From contig DASYYE010000049.1 in NCBI GenBank assembly GCA_035946955.1, positions 1 through 29,821 of the forward strand: a DNA stretch of 29,821 nucleotides. Direction: 5' to 3'. The position numbers were made by a program, and so were the translations under genes. The first letter of the stretch is position 1; the number at the start of each line of letters is the position of its first letter. Below, one piece after another: positions 7,138 to 16,436 of this stretch. The notes under the pieces are model-generated. The model did not search any database and was not told where the DNA came from. It saw only the letters and a program-made list of their open reading frames with translations. Origin of the DNA: DASYYE01 sp035946955. Lineage in GTDB: Bacteria; Actinomycetota; Actinomycetes; Streptosporangiales; Streptosporangiaceae.

Positions 7138-9665
7138 TCGGCGGCGATCGCTGCGATTATGTTCATCCGTGCCGCCCGTCTGGCCGGGGCGATCGCGGCG
7201 GCCAGCCCGGCGAATGCGGCGGCGGCCACGTAGACCGCGATCAGACCCGGGGAGACAACCACGGTCAGCCCCTGTGATCTGGTGAGCGCAGCCGCCAGGG
7301 CAGCACCAAGGCCCAGCCCGAGCGTGGTCCCGAGCAGTGCCCCGATCACGGCGATGATCACGGACTCGGCCGCGATCATCGAGCCGAGTTGCGCGCGGCG
7401 CATGCCGATCGCCCGGAGCGTGCCAAGCTCGCGGGTTCGCTCGACGACCGACAGCGTGAGCGTATTGACGATGCCGAGCAGTGCGATGACCACGGCGAGG
7501 ACCAGCAGCGCGGTTATCAGGTTGAGTATCGTGCCCAGGATGGCTGACCGGCTCTTCGCGTAGCCGGACTGGTCGAGCAGTTGCGCACCCGGGTACCCCG
7601 CCAGCGCCCGCAGCAGCGGGTGCCGGGCGGATGCCGGAGCGCGGACCAGGTCCACCGCGTCATCGTGGACCCCCGTGTCGGCGGTGAAGGTGGCGTTCGA
7701 CACCAGGTACGGCGACAGCGGGCCGATGTTGGTGAAGATCCCGCCGATGCGCAGCCGCGCGTTGCCGTAGGAACCGAAACCTATCGCTACGCGGTCGCCG
7801 GTCCGCCAGTGATGGCTGCTGGCCGCCGACTGGCTGACCAGCAGCGCGCCCGTGCCGAGCGAGGACACCGAGCCCGATGCCAGCCCGAGGTCGGTGAACG
7901 CGCCGATGGCGGCCGGGTCGACACCATCGACGTTCTGGTGCGCCGTCCCAGCCACGGTGGCGTCGGTGGTGCGCACCTCGGTGACCTGGCGGACCCCTGG
8001 CACCCGCGCGAGCGCCGAGGCCAGGCTGGGGGTCAGCCCGGTGTCGGCGCTGGTCGCCTGCACGTAGAAGCTGGTCTTCCGGTCCGCCGTGATCTGCCCG
8101 GTGATCAAGGACCTGGCCGATGCCACCAGCACCGACACGGCCACGATCAGCGCCAGCCCGATCATCAGCGCGGCCGCCGTGGCGCTGGTCCGTTTCGGGT
8201 TGTGCATCGCGTTGCTCCTGGCCAGCTCGCCGGCGCGCGCGGGCAGCACAGCGAGCGGCAGGCCCACGGCCCAAGCCAGTGGGCGAGCGAACAGGGGCCC
8301 CAGGACCGCGACGCCGACGAAGCAGGCAAGTGCCCCCGCGCCAGCCGCCACGATCGGCGCGCCGGAGAACAGTCCCGCAACCACCAGCGCGAAGCCGGCC
8401 GCTGTCAGGGCCACCCCGGCAAGCAGCCGCCGGGAGGAGAACACGGCCTGGCCGGGAGCGGCGTCGCGCAGCGCCTGGACGGGCGCGACCTGGGTAGCCC
8501 GCCAGGCGGGCGGCAGGGCGGCGGCCAGGGTTATCGCGATTCCCGCCGCCAGCGCCACGGCGATGCCGCCCGCAGGCACGGCGAGGCCGGTGACCGGCAC
8601 GGACAGCCCGAAACTGGCCAGCAGGGCGGCCAGTGCCCTAGCCAGGCCGACGCCGAGCAACACCCCGATCACAGACGCCAGGATCCCGAGCATCACGGCC
8701 TCGCCGAGCACGCTCGCGAAGACCTGGCCGCGCCGGGCGCCCAGGGTACGCAGCAGCGCGAGTTCCCTGACGCGCTGGCCAACCATGATCGAGAAGGTGT
8801 TCCAGATCACGAACGCGCCGACAAACAGGGATACTCCGGCGAAGCCAGTAAAGAAGTAGGTGAGGAACCCGAGCTGGCTGTTGAGCTGCTGCGCCTGGCT
8901 GGCGGCGGCGGTTGCCGCCGTCACCGCTTCAGTGCTGGCCGGCAGCACCCTGGACACCCGGTTGCGCAGCACCGCGGCGGTGACCCCGGCACCAGCCTTG
9001 ACGTCGATCTGGTCGTAACGGCCGGTCAGCCCGAAGAGCCGCTGAGCGGTGGCCGTGCTGAAGACTGCCATGGAGCCGCCGGCGATGCTGTCGGCTGAGC
9101 CGTACCCGGTGATCCCGGTCACCGTGAACGGCCTGGCCTGCCCGCCGACCGAGATGCCGATCCGGTCGCCGGTGTCAAAGCCGCCTTTGCGCGCCGAGGC
9201 CCGGTCGATCATCACCTGACCGGGGCCAGCAGGCGGGCTGCCCGCGCGGTTGGTGAAGTTGCCCTGGAAGGGGGCATCGGGGGGCCAGCTCAGCGCCACG
9301 CTGAACGGGGCGGGCAGCGCCCTGCCGTTCCGCCCGAGCAGCACCACGCGCCCGGTAACGACCCCGTCTGCCGCGGCGACCCCGGGCACCTGCCTGACGG
9401 CGGTCACCAGGGAGGCGGGCAGCGGCTTGTTCCCGCCGCTTCCCGCGCCGAGCCCGGCGCCCGTCGGCGCGACATGCTGGACGATCACGTCGGTGCCGCG
9501 GGCGCTCTGAGCGAACAGCGCGCCGAGGCTGTGCGTGAGCGTCGCGGTGAAGACGAAACTGGCGGCCATGAACCCGGTGCCGAGCGCGACGGCGAGCGCT
9601 GTCAGGGCAAGCCTGACGCGATGTGCGACCAGGCCGTGGAAGGTGGCGTTGAACACCGGGCTCAC
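7134..9665 (-). CDS. MacB/FtsX-type ABC transporter permease, tandem FtsX domains
   Basis: 843 residues, starting at GTG 9665, whose GTGA overlaps the ATPase stop. There is one N-terminal TM helix (about 17-42) and a large extracytoplasmic domain. A first FtsX domain follows with TM helices from ~265 (FLTYFFTGFAGVSLFVGAFV, then QRVRELALLRTLGARRGQVF). After a second external domain comes the C-terminal FtsX block (LSVVERTRELGTLRAIGMRR). This is the two-FtsX-domain architecture of actinobacterial permeases that work with a separate LolD/MacB-like ATPase to export lipids, peptides or drugs, or to perform mechanotransmission. Co-translation with the ATPase and an upstream two-component pair suggest a stress-responsive exporter. 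The substrate is unknown. Confidence 0.88.
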   Translation of the reverse strand: MSPVFNATFHGLVAHRVRLALTALAVALGTGFMAASFVFTATLTHSLGALFAQSARGTDVIVQHVAPTGAGLGAGSGGNKPLPASLVTAVRQVPGVAAADGVVTGRVVLLGRNGRALPAPFSVALSWPPDAPFQGNFTNRAGSPPAGPGQVMIDRASARKGGFDTGDRIGISVGGQARPFTVTGITGYGSADSIAGGSMAVFSTATAQRLFGLTGRYDQIDVKAGAGVTAAVLRNRVSRVLPASTEAVTAATAAASQAQQLNSQLGFLTYFFTGFAGVSLFVGAFVIWNTFSIMVGQRVRELALLRTLGARRGQVFASVLGEAVMLGILASVIGVLLGVGLARALAALLASFGLSVPVTGLAVPAGGIAVALAAGIAITLAAALPPAWRATQVAPVQALRDAAPGQAVFSSRRLLAGVALTAAGFALVVAGLFSGAPIVAAGAGALACFVGVAVLGPLFARPLAWAVGLPLAVLPARAGELARSNAMHNPKRTSATAAALMIGLALIVAVSVLVASARSLITGQITADRKTSFYVQATSADTGLTPSLASALARVPGVRQVTEVRTTDATVAGTAHQNVDGVDPAAIGAFTDLGLASGSVSSLGTGALLVSQSAASSHHWRTGDRVAIGFGSYGNARLRIGGIFTNIGPLSPYLVSNATFTADTGVHDDAVDLVRAPASARHPLLRALAGYPGAQLLDQSGYAKSRSAILGTILNLITALLVLAVVIALLGIVNTLTLSVVERTRELGTLRAIGMRRAQLGSMIAAESVIIAVIGALLGTTLGLGLGAALAAALTRSQGLTVVVSPGLIAVYVAAAAFAGLAAAIAPARRAARMNIIAAIAAE

Positions 9666-10447
9666 CTCCCCGCCGGGTCGCGCCGGACGCCCGCGGAGGG
9701 CGGGCTGGTTTCACCCAGCGAGCGCATCCGGTCGAGCACGTCGTCTGGCGTCGGCCTCTCGAGCGTCCCGACGGGCCGGCCGTCGGCCAGGAACACCACG
9801 CGCTGCGAGTATGAGGCAGCCACTGGATCGTGGGTCACCATGACCACCGCCTGGCCGAAGTCGGCGACGCAGCGGCGGAGCAGGTCGAGGACTTCAGCAC
9901 TGGCCCGGGAGTCCAGGTTGCCGGTCGGCTCGTCAGCGAAGATGATCGCCGGGCGCCCGGCCAGGGCGCGGGCGATCGCGACCCGCTGCTGCTGGCCGCC
10001 GGACAGCTCGCTCGGCCGGTGCGTGAGGCGGTCGGCCAGCCCGACCGTCGCGACCACGGTGGCCAGCCACTCCTTGTCCGGCTTACGCCCGGCGATGTCG
10101 GCGGGCAGCGTGATGTTCCCCGCCGCTGACAGCGCGGGCAGCAGGTTGAACGCCTGGAAGATGAAGCCGACCCGGTCCCGGCGCAGCGTGGTGAGCTGCC
10201 GGTCGCGCATCGAGGTGATCTCCTGGTCGCCGATCCACACCGAACCCGAGTCGGGCGTGTCAAGCCCCGCCATGCAGTGCATCAGCGTGGACTTGCCCGA
10301 GCCAGACGGCCCCATCACAGCCACGAACGACCCAGCGGCGACGCTGAGACTCACACCGTCCAGCGCCGTGACCGCAGCATGGCCGGTCCCGTACCGCTTT
10401 ACCAGGTTCTCCACGCGGGCGGCGCCCGCGGCCGATGTCGCATGCAT
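9662..10447 (-). CDS. ABC transporter ATP-binding protein (MacB/LolD type)
   Basis: 261 residues. Start ATG 10447 was chosen because GAGAGG lies 8 bases upstream; ATG 10453 directly abuts that site. It has Walker A GPSGSGKST, signature LSGGQQQRVAIARAL, Walker B IIFADEPTGNLD and an H-loop in VMVTHD. All catalytic residues are present. Its stop overlaps the permease start by four bases, so the two are co-translated. About 120 bases separate it from the response regulator gene, enough for its own promoter. Confidence 0.92.
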   Translation of the reverse strand: MHATSAAGAARVENLVKRYGTGHAAVTALDGVSLSVAAGSFVAVMGPSGSGKSTLMHCMAGLDTPDSGSVWIGDQEITSMRDRQLTTLRRDRVGFIFQAFNLLPALSAAGNITLPADIAGRKPDKEWLATVVATVGLADRLTHRPSELSGGQQQRVAIARALAGRPAIIFADEPTGNLDSRASAEVLDLLRRCVADFGQAVVMVTHDPVAASYSQRVVFLADGRPVGTLERPTPDDVLDRMRSLGETSPPSAGVRRDPAGR

Positions 10448-10568
10448 GGCCATTCCTCTCGCTCTGCCTGACCACCCGAAAGGTAGATCCGGCCAGGCGA
10501 AGCGGGAATCAGCCCTGCGATCCGTTTCTCTTCTCCACCCCAGGATGTACCCGCGCGCTGAGTCGATC

Positions 10569-11252
10569 TCAGGATGGAGGCTCGCGGCCGGCCAGGCCGG
10601 TGTCGTAGGCCAGCACCACGAGTTGCACGCGGTCGCGGGCGCCCAGCTTGGCAAGCAGGTGATGGACGTGGGTCTTGACCGTGGTTTCGGTGACGACCAG
10701 TTCCGCGGCGATCTCGGCGTTGGACAACCCGCGGGCGACGAGGGCGAGCACCTCGGTCTCCCGTTCGGTCAGGCAGGACAGCTGAGTCCGGTCACGCCGG
10801 CCGCTGGCACTGGTGCCGGGGTCCCCGGTGGGCAGGCGCGTGGCGAACCGGTCGAGCAGACGCCTGGTGACTGCTGGCGCGACGATCGCGTCTCCGGCGT
10901 GGACCACCCGGATCGCCTCGATCAGCTTCACCGCCTCGGTATCCTTCAGCAGGAATCCGCTGGCTCCGGCCCGCAGCGCGCCCACCACGTTCTGGTCCAG
11001 GTGGAACGTGGTGAGCACGAGCACCCGCCCGGTGCCGTTCGCGCGGATCCTCGCGGTTGCCGAGATGCCGTCCTCGACCGGCATCTGGATGTCCATGATC
11101 ACCACGTCCGGCCTGAGCCTGGCCGCCTGCCTGACCGCGTCGGCTCCGTCGCACGCCTCGCCGACCACCTCGATGTCCGGTTCGGCGTCCAGGATCATCC
11201 GGAACCCGGTCCGGACCAGGGGCTGGTCGTCGGCGAGCAGGACCCGGATCAC
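10569..11252 (-). CDS. NarL/FixJ-family response regulator
   Basis: 227 residues from GTG 11252, overlapping the kinase stop by four bases. The receiver domain has LLADDQPLVRTGF with the acidic pair, phosphoacceptor Asp54 in VVIMDIQMP, and the conserved Thr and Lys in VLTTFH and GFLLKDT. The C-terminal LuxR HTH reads LTERETEVLALVARGLSNAE followed by VTETTVKTHVHHLLAKLGAR. It pairs with the kinase encoded immediately upstream and probably controls the ABC genes downstream. Confidence 0.93.
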   Translation of the reverse strand: MIRVLLADDQPLVRTGFRMILDAEPDIEVVGEACDGADAVRQAARLRPDVVIMDIQMPVEDGISATARIRANGTGRVLVLTTFHLDQNVVGALRAGASGFLLKDTEAVKLIEAIRVVHAGDAIVAPAVTRRLLDRFATRLPTGDPGTSASGRRDRTQLSCLTERETEVLALVARGLSNAEIAAELVVTETTVKTHVHHLLAKLGARDRVQLVVLAYDTGLAGREPPS

Positions 11253-12559
11253 GGCTGTGCCAACGGGATCGTGGCGTGCACGCGGAACCCGCCACCGGGG
11301 CGCGGGCCGGCCACAAGGGTGCCGCCGGCCGCGGCGGCCCGTTCCGCCATCCCGGCGAGCCCCCTGCCCCCACCGGGTAGCCCGGTCCCGCCGAGTGCCG
11401 CGGCAGCGCCTCGCCCGTCGTCGGCCACGAGGATCTCCAGGTCTTCTCCGAAGTCCAGCCCTACCGTCACGTGCGCGGGCCCCGCATGCTTGAGCGCGTT
11501 GGTCAGCGCCTCCTGCACGATCCGGTACCCGGCCAGGCCGACGTGGCCTGGCACCTCACACGGCTCGCCCGTGGTGCTGACCGTGAGGTCAAGGCCTGCC
11601 GACCGCATCCGCTCGGCGAGCTCCCCGATGTCGGAGAGGCCGGGCGGTGCCGTACGCCCGGCGTCCTCGGCGCCCTGGGCGCGCGCTGCCCCGTCCGCCG
11701 CTGACCCGTCGCCGGCCGGCTCGCCGGAGCGCAGCAGGCCCACCAGCCTGCGCATCTCCTCCAGCGCGGTCCGGCCGGTGCGCTCCACCTCCGCCATGGC
11801 CTCCAGTGCCCTGGGCAGGTCATGGCCGGCGACCCGCTGCGCACCCTGGGCCTGGATCACCGCGACACTGATGTGGTGCGCGACGATGTCGTGCAGTTCC
11901 CGGGCGATGCGCAGCCGCTCGGCGAGCCGGGCCCGCTGCGTCTGCGTGCGCTGGTGCTCAGCCGCCAGGTCGGCCCGTTCGGCAAGCAGCGCGAGTTGCG
12001 CCGCGCGGAGCGAGAACTGGCGCCGGACGAACCACCCGACGACCACCGCCCCCGCCGCGGCGAGGACCGTGGTGAGCGGCGGGTGCAGCCCTGAGGCGGG
12101 CAGGCCGTGCACGGCGAGCGCGACCGGGGTTCCGGCGAGCACCGCCACCGCGGCCACGGTGAGGGACGCCGACACCCGGCGTGCCGCGTAGACGACCGCG
12201 CTGTATGAGGCGATCAGCACGGCGAGGAACCCCGCCTCCAGCGTGGTGCCCAGCCCGGCCAGGCTGGCCACGAGCGCGGCCTCGGCCGCAAGGACCGAAC
12301 CGGGGTACCGCCTGCGGGCGGCGAGCACGAGGCCCATCGCCGCCAGGATCGCCACCGCGGCGAGCGGGACGTATTCATGGTGGTGCCGCGCACCGAGAGC
12401 GCTGGCCACTCCCACCACAGCGACCCCGATTGCCAGGCAGGCGTCGGCGGCTCTGGGCGAGCGCAGCCACGGCCAGAGCGGGGCCGGCCCCCCGGCCGTG
12501 CCGGGAGGAGGAGCCGCGCCAAGACGGGAAACAAAGCGCCCGGGCGTCTGCCACCCCAC
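11249..12559 (-). CDS. Sensor histidine kinase (HisKA_3 type)
   Basis: 436 residues. GTG 12559 was preferred because GAGGAAGG lies exactly nine bases upstream; the frame stays open to 13039, but that part overlaps the divergent DUF2795 gene and is low in protein character. The N-terminal half has about five to six TM helices (38-180). A coiled-coil follows (about 185-215), then the dimerisation/phosphoacceptor helix RLRIARELHDIVAHH with His223. The HATPase_c domain has QEALTNALKHA (N box), VADDGRG (G1) and GGRGLAGMAERA (G2). It has no large extracellular sensor, so it probably senses a membrane event. Confidence 0.88.
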   Translation of the reverse strand: MGWQTPGRFVSRLGAAPPPGTAGGPAPLWPWLRSPRAADACLAIGVAVVGVASALGARHHHEYVPLAAVAILAAMGLVLAARRRYPGSVLAAEAALVASLAGLGTTLEAGFLAVLIASYSAVVYAARRVSASLTVAAVAVLAGTPVALAVHGLPASGLHPPLTTVLAAAGAVVVGWFVRRQFSLRAAQLALLAERADLAAEHQRTQTQRARLAERLRIARELHDIVAHHISVAVIQAQGAQRVAGHDLPRALEAMAEVERTGRTALEEMRRLVGLLRSGEPAGDGSAADGAARAQGAEDAGRTAPPGLSDIGELAERMRSAGLDLTVSTTGEPCEVPGHVGLAGYRIVQEALTNALKHAGPAHVTVGLDFGEDLEILVADDGRGAAAALGGTGLPGGGRGLAGMAERAAAAGGTLVAGPRPGGGFRVHATIPLAQP

Positions 12560-12811
12560 GGCTGGCCACCTTCCTCGCCGGCCCCGAGTCGTCAGAGCGA
12601 ACCTATCGAGCACCCCCTGGCACACGCAATCAGGCAAACCAGGCATCGGCCCCGCCACCGGTGTCACGCGCTGCCGGGTTTCCCGCGCCCAGGACGTTTC
12701 CGCGTACCGGTGGTGGCAAGGGGAAGGGGTGTCGCCGGGCTCTTCGGCGGCGTCCCGGGCGGCCAGACCGAGCAAGGTGAGCAGGGTCAGCGAAGTAAGC
12801 GAGGCACGCCA
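12560..12811. promoter_or_regulatory. Divergent intergenic region between kinase and DUF2795 genes
   Basis: About 250 bases separate two outward-facing starts and should hold both promoters. I see no clear -35/-10 pair, operator repeat or RNA gene. GAGG lies about nine bases before the DUF2795 GTG. Confidence 0.3.
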
Positions 12812-13216
12812 GTGAGCGAACAGGCCAGCGGCACTCACGGCCCCGTCCGTGATGAGGCCATCAAGCGGCAGGACGAAGCCGAGGCGCGGGAGTACGCCGG
12901 GGAATGGCCCGAACCTGAACAGGAGCCCGAAGACGGGACGGAGCAGGAGGCAATCTGGGCCCCGGCGGCCAGGCTGGCCTCCTCGCCAGCCCCGGCGGAC
13001 TGGACATCGGTCGAACTGCGCAGCGACCTGGCGCGCCACCTCGACCGCACCGTCTGGCCGGTGACCCGGGGACGGCTGGTCAAGATCCTGACCGACAGCG
13101 ACGCCGGAGACAGGCTGGTCGAAATGGTGGCCTCCCTCCCGGAAGGGCAGCGCTACGAGAGCCTGGCCGAACTGGTCCGGGCGCTCGGCCTGGGGCCCGA
13201 AGAGCGCGGCGGCTGA
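12812..13216 (+). CDS. DUF2795 domain protein
   Basis: 134 residues from GTG 12812, with GAGG in the correct place upstream. The first ~60 residues are acidic and low in complexity (Glu/Asp/Gln/Pro). The rest fits DUF2795: SVELRSDLARHLDRTVWPVT, then LPEGQRYESLAELVRALGLG. These small actinobacterial proteins have no agreed function. It stands alone, about 95 bases before the cyclase gene. Confidence 0.75.
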   Translation: MSEQASGTHGPVRDEAIKRQDEAEAREYAGEWPEPEQEPEDGTEQEAIWAPAARLASSPAPADWTSVELRSDLARHLDRTVWPVTRGRLVKILTDSDAGDRLVEMVASLPEGQRYESLAELVRALGLGPEERGG

Positions 13217-13311
13217 GGACCGCGGGGAGGCGACGGTGGCACCGTGAACGGCGCCACTGATAGAACGGCAGCACCAGCCGTCCGTCCCGGAACCCAGCCC
13301 TGGAGCCGCAC

Positions 13312-14088
13312 ATGTCCGTGCTCAGCGCCCTCACGGAGGCACTCCGCAGCGGCACGGTCGACATCGTCGACCTGACTGCGCCGCTGTCGGCTTCGACACC
13401 AGTGATCATGCTGCCGGAGCCGTTCGGGAACACCGTGCCGTTCTCGCTGCGGGAGATCAGCCACTATGACGACCGCGGTCCGGCGTGGTACTGGAACGAC
13501 ATCACCACCGGCGAGCACACCGGCACCCACTTCGACGCACCGGTGCACTGGGTGACGGGAAGCAGCGGCGAGGACGTGTCGCAGGTGCCACCGAACAGGA
13601 TGATCGCGCGCGCCGCGGTACTGGACTTCAGCGCGCAGGCGGCTGCGAACCCGGACTTCCTGCTGGAGGTGGACCACATCAAGGAGTGGGAGACCGCCCA
13701 CGGGTCACTGCCGGACGGCGGCTGGCTGCTCTACCGGACCGGGTGGGACGCACGGTCGGACGACCAGCAGCGGTTCCTGAACGCGAACGAGACCGGCCCG
13801 CACACCCCGGGCGTCTCGGTCGAGTGTGCCCGCTGGCTGGCCGAGGAGGCACCGGTGATCGGGATCGGTGTGGAGACGGTGGGCACCGACGCTGGCGCGG
13901 CGCACTCGTTCGACCCTCCCTTCCCGTGCCACGCGGCCATGCTCGGGGCGGGCAAGTACGGGCTCACCCAGCTCCAGAACCTGGCGCTGCTGCCCGCGCA
14001 GGGCGCGGTCCTGGTCACCACACCGCTGCCGATCGTCAGCGGCTCGGGGAGCCCCTGCCGCGCCCTCGCCCTCGTCGAACGGGCATGA
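13312..14088 (+). CDS. Cyclase family metal-dependent hydrolase (kynurenine formamidase-like)
   Basis: 258 residues; GGAG lies about seven bases before ATG 13312. It carries the hallmark motif EHTGTHFDAPVHW at 68-80, whose His69, His73, Asp75 and His79 would bind Mn/Zn. Other family segments are VDLTAPLSASTPV and GIGVETVGTDAG. PF04199 enzymes hydrolyse or form amides, lactones or cyclic ketones; the best known member is N-formylkynurenine formamidase. Its stop overlaps the start of the ThDP enzyme (ATGA), so both are made together and probably act in one pathway, possibly with the nitrile hydratase behind them. Confidence 0.87.
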   Translation: MSVLSALTEALRSGTVDIVDLTAPLSASTPVIMLPEPFGNTVPFSLREISHYDDRGPAWYWNDITTGEHTGTHFDAPVHWVTGSSGEDVSQVPPNRMIARAAVLDFSAQAAANPDFLLEVDHIKEWETAHGSLPDGGWLLYRTGWDARSDDQQRFLNANETGPHTPGVSVECARWLAEEAPVIGIGVETVGTDAGAAHSFDPPFPCHAAMLGAGKYGLTQLQNLALLPAQGAVLVTTPLPIVSGSGSPCRALALVERA

Positions 14089-15749
14089 GCAGCCCACCCA
14101 TGCTGGTGAGTGAGGCCGTCGGAGCCACCCTCGCGGGGCTTGGCGCAGACACCGTCTTCGGCCTGGTCGGCAGCGGGAACTTCCACGTCACCAACGCCCT
14201 GGTCGCCCACGGCGCCCGGTTCGTGGCGGCCAGGCACGAGAACGGCGCCGCCTGCATGGCTGACGGCTGGGCTCGCACCGCCGACCGGACCGGGATCCTC
14301 GCCGTCCACCAGGGGCCCGGCCTGACCAATGCGCTGACCGGCATCACCGAGGCGGCCAAGAGCCGCACCCCGCTGCTGGTGCTGGCCGCCGACGTTGCCG
14401 GTGCGGCGGTGCGCTCCAACTTCCGGATCGACGTCGCGGCCCTAGCCACTGCTGTCGGCGCGGTACCGGAACGGCTCCACTCCCCCGTCTCCGCCGTCGC
14501 CGACACCGCCCGTGCCTACCGCACCGCGCAGCGGGAACGGCGCACGGTGGTCCTCGCCATGCCGCTGGACGTGCAGGCGGCACGGTGCGAGCCACCGGTC
14601 ATTCCGCCGCTCCCGCCGCCCCAGCCGTCAGCCCCCGCCCAGGCTGCCGCCGCGGAACTCGCCGGGGCACTGGCCGCCGCGGCCCGGCCGGTGTTCGTGG
14701 CCGGCCGCGGTGCGCGGGTGGCTGGGGCCCGGGCCGACCTGGAACGGCTCGCGGATGCCTGCGGCGCGCTGCTGGCCACATCGGCGGCGGCCCGCGGCCT
14801 GTTCCGTGGCAGCCCGTGGGACCTGGATGTGAGCGGGGGGTTCGCCACCCCGCTCGCCGCGGAGCTGATCGCCGGCGCCGACCTGGTCGTCGCCTGGGGA
14901 TGCTCGCTGAACATCTGGACCACCCGCCATGGCAGGCTGATCGGCCCTGACGCCACCGTTGCCCAGGTAGACCATGAGACGGCCGCGATCGGCGCACACC
15001 GCCCGGTCAGCATCGGGGTGCTCGGCGATGCCGCCCAGACCGCCCGGGCGGTGCTCGCCGAACTGGGCGGGCACAGCAGGCCGGGTTACCGTTGCGCCCA
15101 GCTGCGGGAGCGGATCGCCCGCGAAGGCAGGTGGCGCGACGTCCCCTACGCGGACCAGGGGGTCAGCGGCACGGACGGCCGGATCGACCCCCGTACCCTC
15201 AGCATTGCCCTGGATGACCTGCTGCCCGCTGACCGGATGGTCGCAGTGGACTCGGGGAACTTCATGGGCTACCCCAGCATGTTCCTGTCCGTGCCGGACG
15301 CAAGCGCCTTCTGCTTCACCCAGGCCTACCAATCGGTGGGACTCGGGCTCGCCTCGGCGATAGGCGCTGCTCTCGCACGGCCCGACCTGCTGCCGGTCGC
15401 CGCGCTCGGCGACGGCGGCGCGCTGATGGGCATCAGCGAGCTGGAGACGGCAGTCCGGCTGCGGCTTCCGATGATGGTCGTCATCTACGACGACGAGGCC
15501 TACGGCGCCGAGGTACACCACTTCGGGCCGGAGGGGCACCCGCTCGACACGGTCAGGTTCCCGCCCACCGACCTGGCCGCGATCGGCAGGGGGTACGGCT
15601 GTGAAGGAATGACCGTACGTCAGCCTCACGACCTGGACCCGGTACGGACCTGGCTGGCCGGGCCACGGGACCGCCCACTGGTGATCGACGCGAAGGTCAG
15701 CTCGGCGGCTGGCTCCTGGTGGCTGGAAGAAGCCTTCCGAGTGCACTGA
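14085..15749 (+). CDS. Thiamine-diphosphate-dependent enzyme (acetolactate synthase/benzoylformate decarboxylase-like)
   Basis: 554 residues from ATG 14085, overlapping the cyclase stop. The N-terminal Pyr domain has VFGLVGSGNFH and ARHENGAACMADG, with catalytic Glu52 activating ThDP. The central domain is Rossmann-like (RPVFVAGRGAR, ADLVVAWGCS). The C-terminal PP domain has GDGGALMGISELE and then VVIYDDEAYGAEVHHFG. The usual Asn of the ThDP motif is replaced by Asp (YDD). The likely reaction is decarboxylation or C-C ligation of a 2-oxo acid; the exact substrate is unknown. The last codons are copied downstream of the nitrile hydratase genes (17274-17302). Confidence 0.88.
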   Translation: MSSPPMLVSEAVGATLAGLGADTVFGLVGSGNFHVTNALVAHGARFVAARHENGAACMADGWARTADRTGILAVHQGPGLTNALTGITEAAKSRTPLLVLAADVAGAAVRSNFRIDVAALATAVGAVPERLHSPVSAVADTARAYRTAQRERRTVVLAMPLDVQAARCEPPVIPPLPPPQPSAPAQAAAAELAGALAAAARPVFVAGRGARVAGARADLERLADACGALLATSAAARGLFRGSPWDLDVSGGFATPLAAELIAGADLVVAWGCSLNIWTTRHGRLIGPDATVAQVDHETAAIGAHRPVSIGVLGDAAQTARAVLAELGGHSRPGYRCAQLRERIAREGRWRDVPYADQGVSGTDGRIDPRTLSIALDDLLPADRMVAVDSGNFMGYPSMFLSVPDASAFCFTQAYQSVGLGLASAIGAALARPDLLPVAALGDGGALMGISELETAVRLRLPMMVVIYDDEAYGAEVHHFGPEGHPLDTVRFPPTDLAAIGRGYGCEGMTVRQPHDLDPVRTWLAGPRDRPLVIDAKVSSAAGSWWLEEAFRVH

Positions 15750-15751
15750 CC
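15722..15751 (+). repeat. Direct repeat, left copy, at the 3' end of the ThDP gene
   Basis: GCTGGAAGAAG-C-CTTCCGAG-T-GCACTGACC. It matches 17274-17302 at 28 of 30 aligned positions (one gap, one mismatch). It covers the codons L-E-E-A-F-R-V-H-stop of the ThDP enzyme. The two copies flank the three nitrile hydratase genes. Confidence 0.85.
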
Positions 15752-15812
15752 CGGGGGTGCCATGGGCGGGCGTGGCGGGACTGCGGCCGCGTTGGCGCGT
15801 AGAGTCTTGCTG

Positions 15813-16436
15813 GTGGACGGCATCCATGACCTGGGCGGCATGCAGGGGTTTGGACCGGTTGACCATTCGCCAGCGGAGCCGGTCTTCCACGAGCCGTGGG
15901 AGGCGGTGACCCGCGCGCTGACGGTGGTCGTAGCCAGCGCGGTGAAGGCACGCGGGGGTGAGTTCCGGCATGCGATCGAGCGGATGGCGCCGGGCCACTA
16001 CCTGACGTCGAGCTATTACGAGCACTGGCTCACGGCAGCAGCGACCCTGGCGGTCGAGCACGGGCTGGTGACCGGTGCCGAGCTGGAGGCACGCGCGGGT
16101 GGGCGGTTCCCGCTGAGCGGTCCGGTACTCGGGCCGCCCGTAGCTGATGCTGGCCCGGACGCCGGCCGGCCGGGCTTCGGGGTCGGGGACCGGGTCCGGG
16201 TGCGGGAGTGGCATCCGCCCGGCCACACTCGCTGCCCGCGGTATGTGCGGGGCAAGGCCGGGACCGTGGTACGGGTGGACGGCACCTATTCGGTGCCAGA
16301 TGCCGAAGTCCATGGCGCCGTCCGCCAGGAGCCGACCTATTCTGTCCGGTTTGACGCGGCCGACCTGTGGCAGGACGGCCAAGATGGCGTGGCGGTGCAT
16401 GTGGACCTGTGGGACAGCTACCTGGAGCCAGCGTGA
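15813..16436 (+). CDS. nthB: Nitrile hydratase beta subunit (cobalt type)
   Basis: 207 residues. GTG 15813 was chosen because it starts the canonical N-terminus DGIHDLGGMQGFG; an ATG at 15762 would add 17 unusual residues. The N-terminal helical domain includes PGHYLTSSYYEHWL, and the C-terminal SH3-like domain includes FGVGDRVRVREWHPPGHTRC, YVRGKAGTV and YSVRFDAADLW. With the alpha subunit it forms the enzyme that hydrates nitriles to amides in the cytoplasm. Beta before alpha is the usual order for cobalt enzymes. The stop overlaps the alpha start (GTGA). The start lies 63 bases after the ThDP gene, so read-through transcription is likely. Confidence 0.93.
   Translation: MDGIHDLGGMQGFGPVDHSPAEPVFHEPWEAVTRALTVVVASAVKARGGEFRHAIERMAPGHYLTSSYYEHWLTAAATLAVEHGLVTGAELEARAGGRFPLSGPVLGPPVADAGPDAGRPGFGVGDRVRVREWHPPGHTRCPRYVRGKAGTVVRVDGTYSVPDAEVHGAVRQEPTYSVRFDAADLWQDGQDGVAVHVDLWDSYLEPA

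Noticed and set aside
7581..9098. Long plus-strand ORF opposite the permease
   Set aside because: It is Arg/Gly/Gln-rich without any domain and is the shadow of the FtsX-type permease, which has clear TM and FtsX features.
9474..12191. 905-residue plus-strand ORF
   Set aside because: It runs opposite the ATPase, regulator and kinase genes, with Ser/Arg/Ala-rich composition typical of antisense frames in GC-rich DNA.
11249..13039. Kinase reading frame extended to a start at 13039 (596 residues)
   Set aside because: It would overlap the divergent DUF2795 gene by over 200 bases; GTG 12559 has a near-perfect ribosome site and begins just before the first TM helix.
14628..16400. 590-residue minus-strand ORF
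   Set aside because: Antisense to the ThDP enzyme and nitrile hydratase beta, both of which have intact catalytic motifs.
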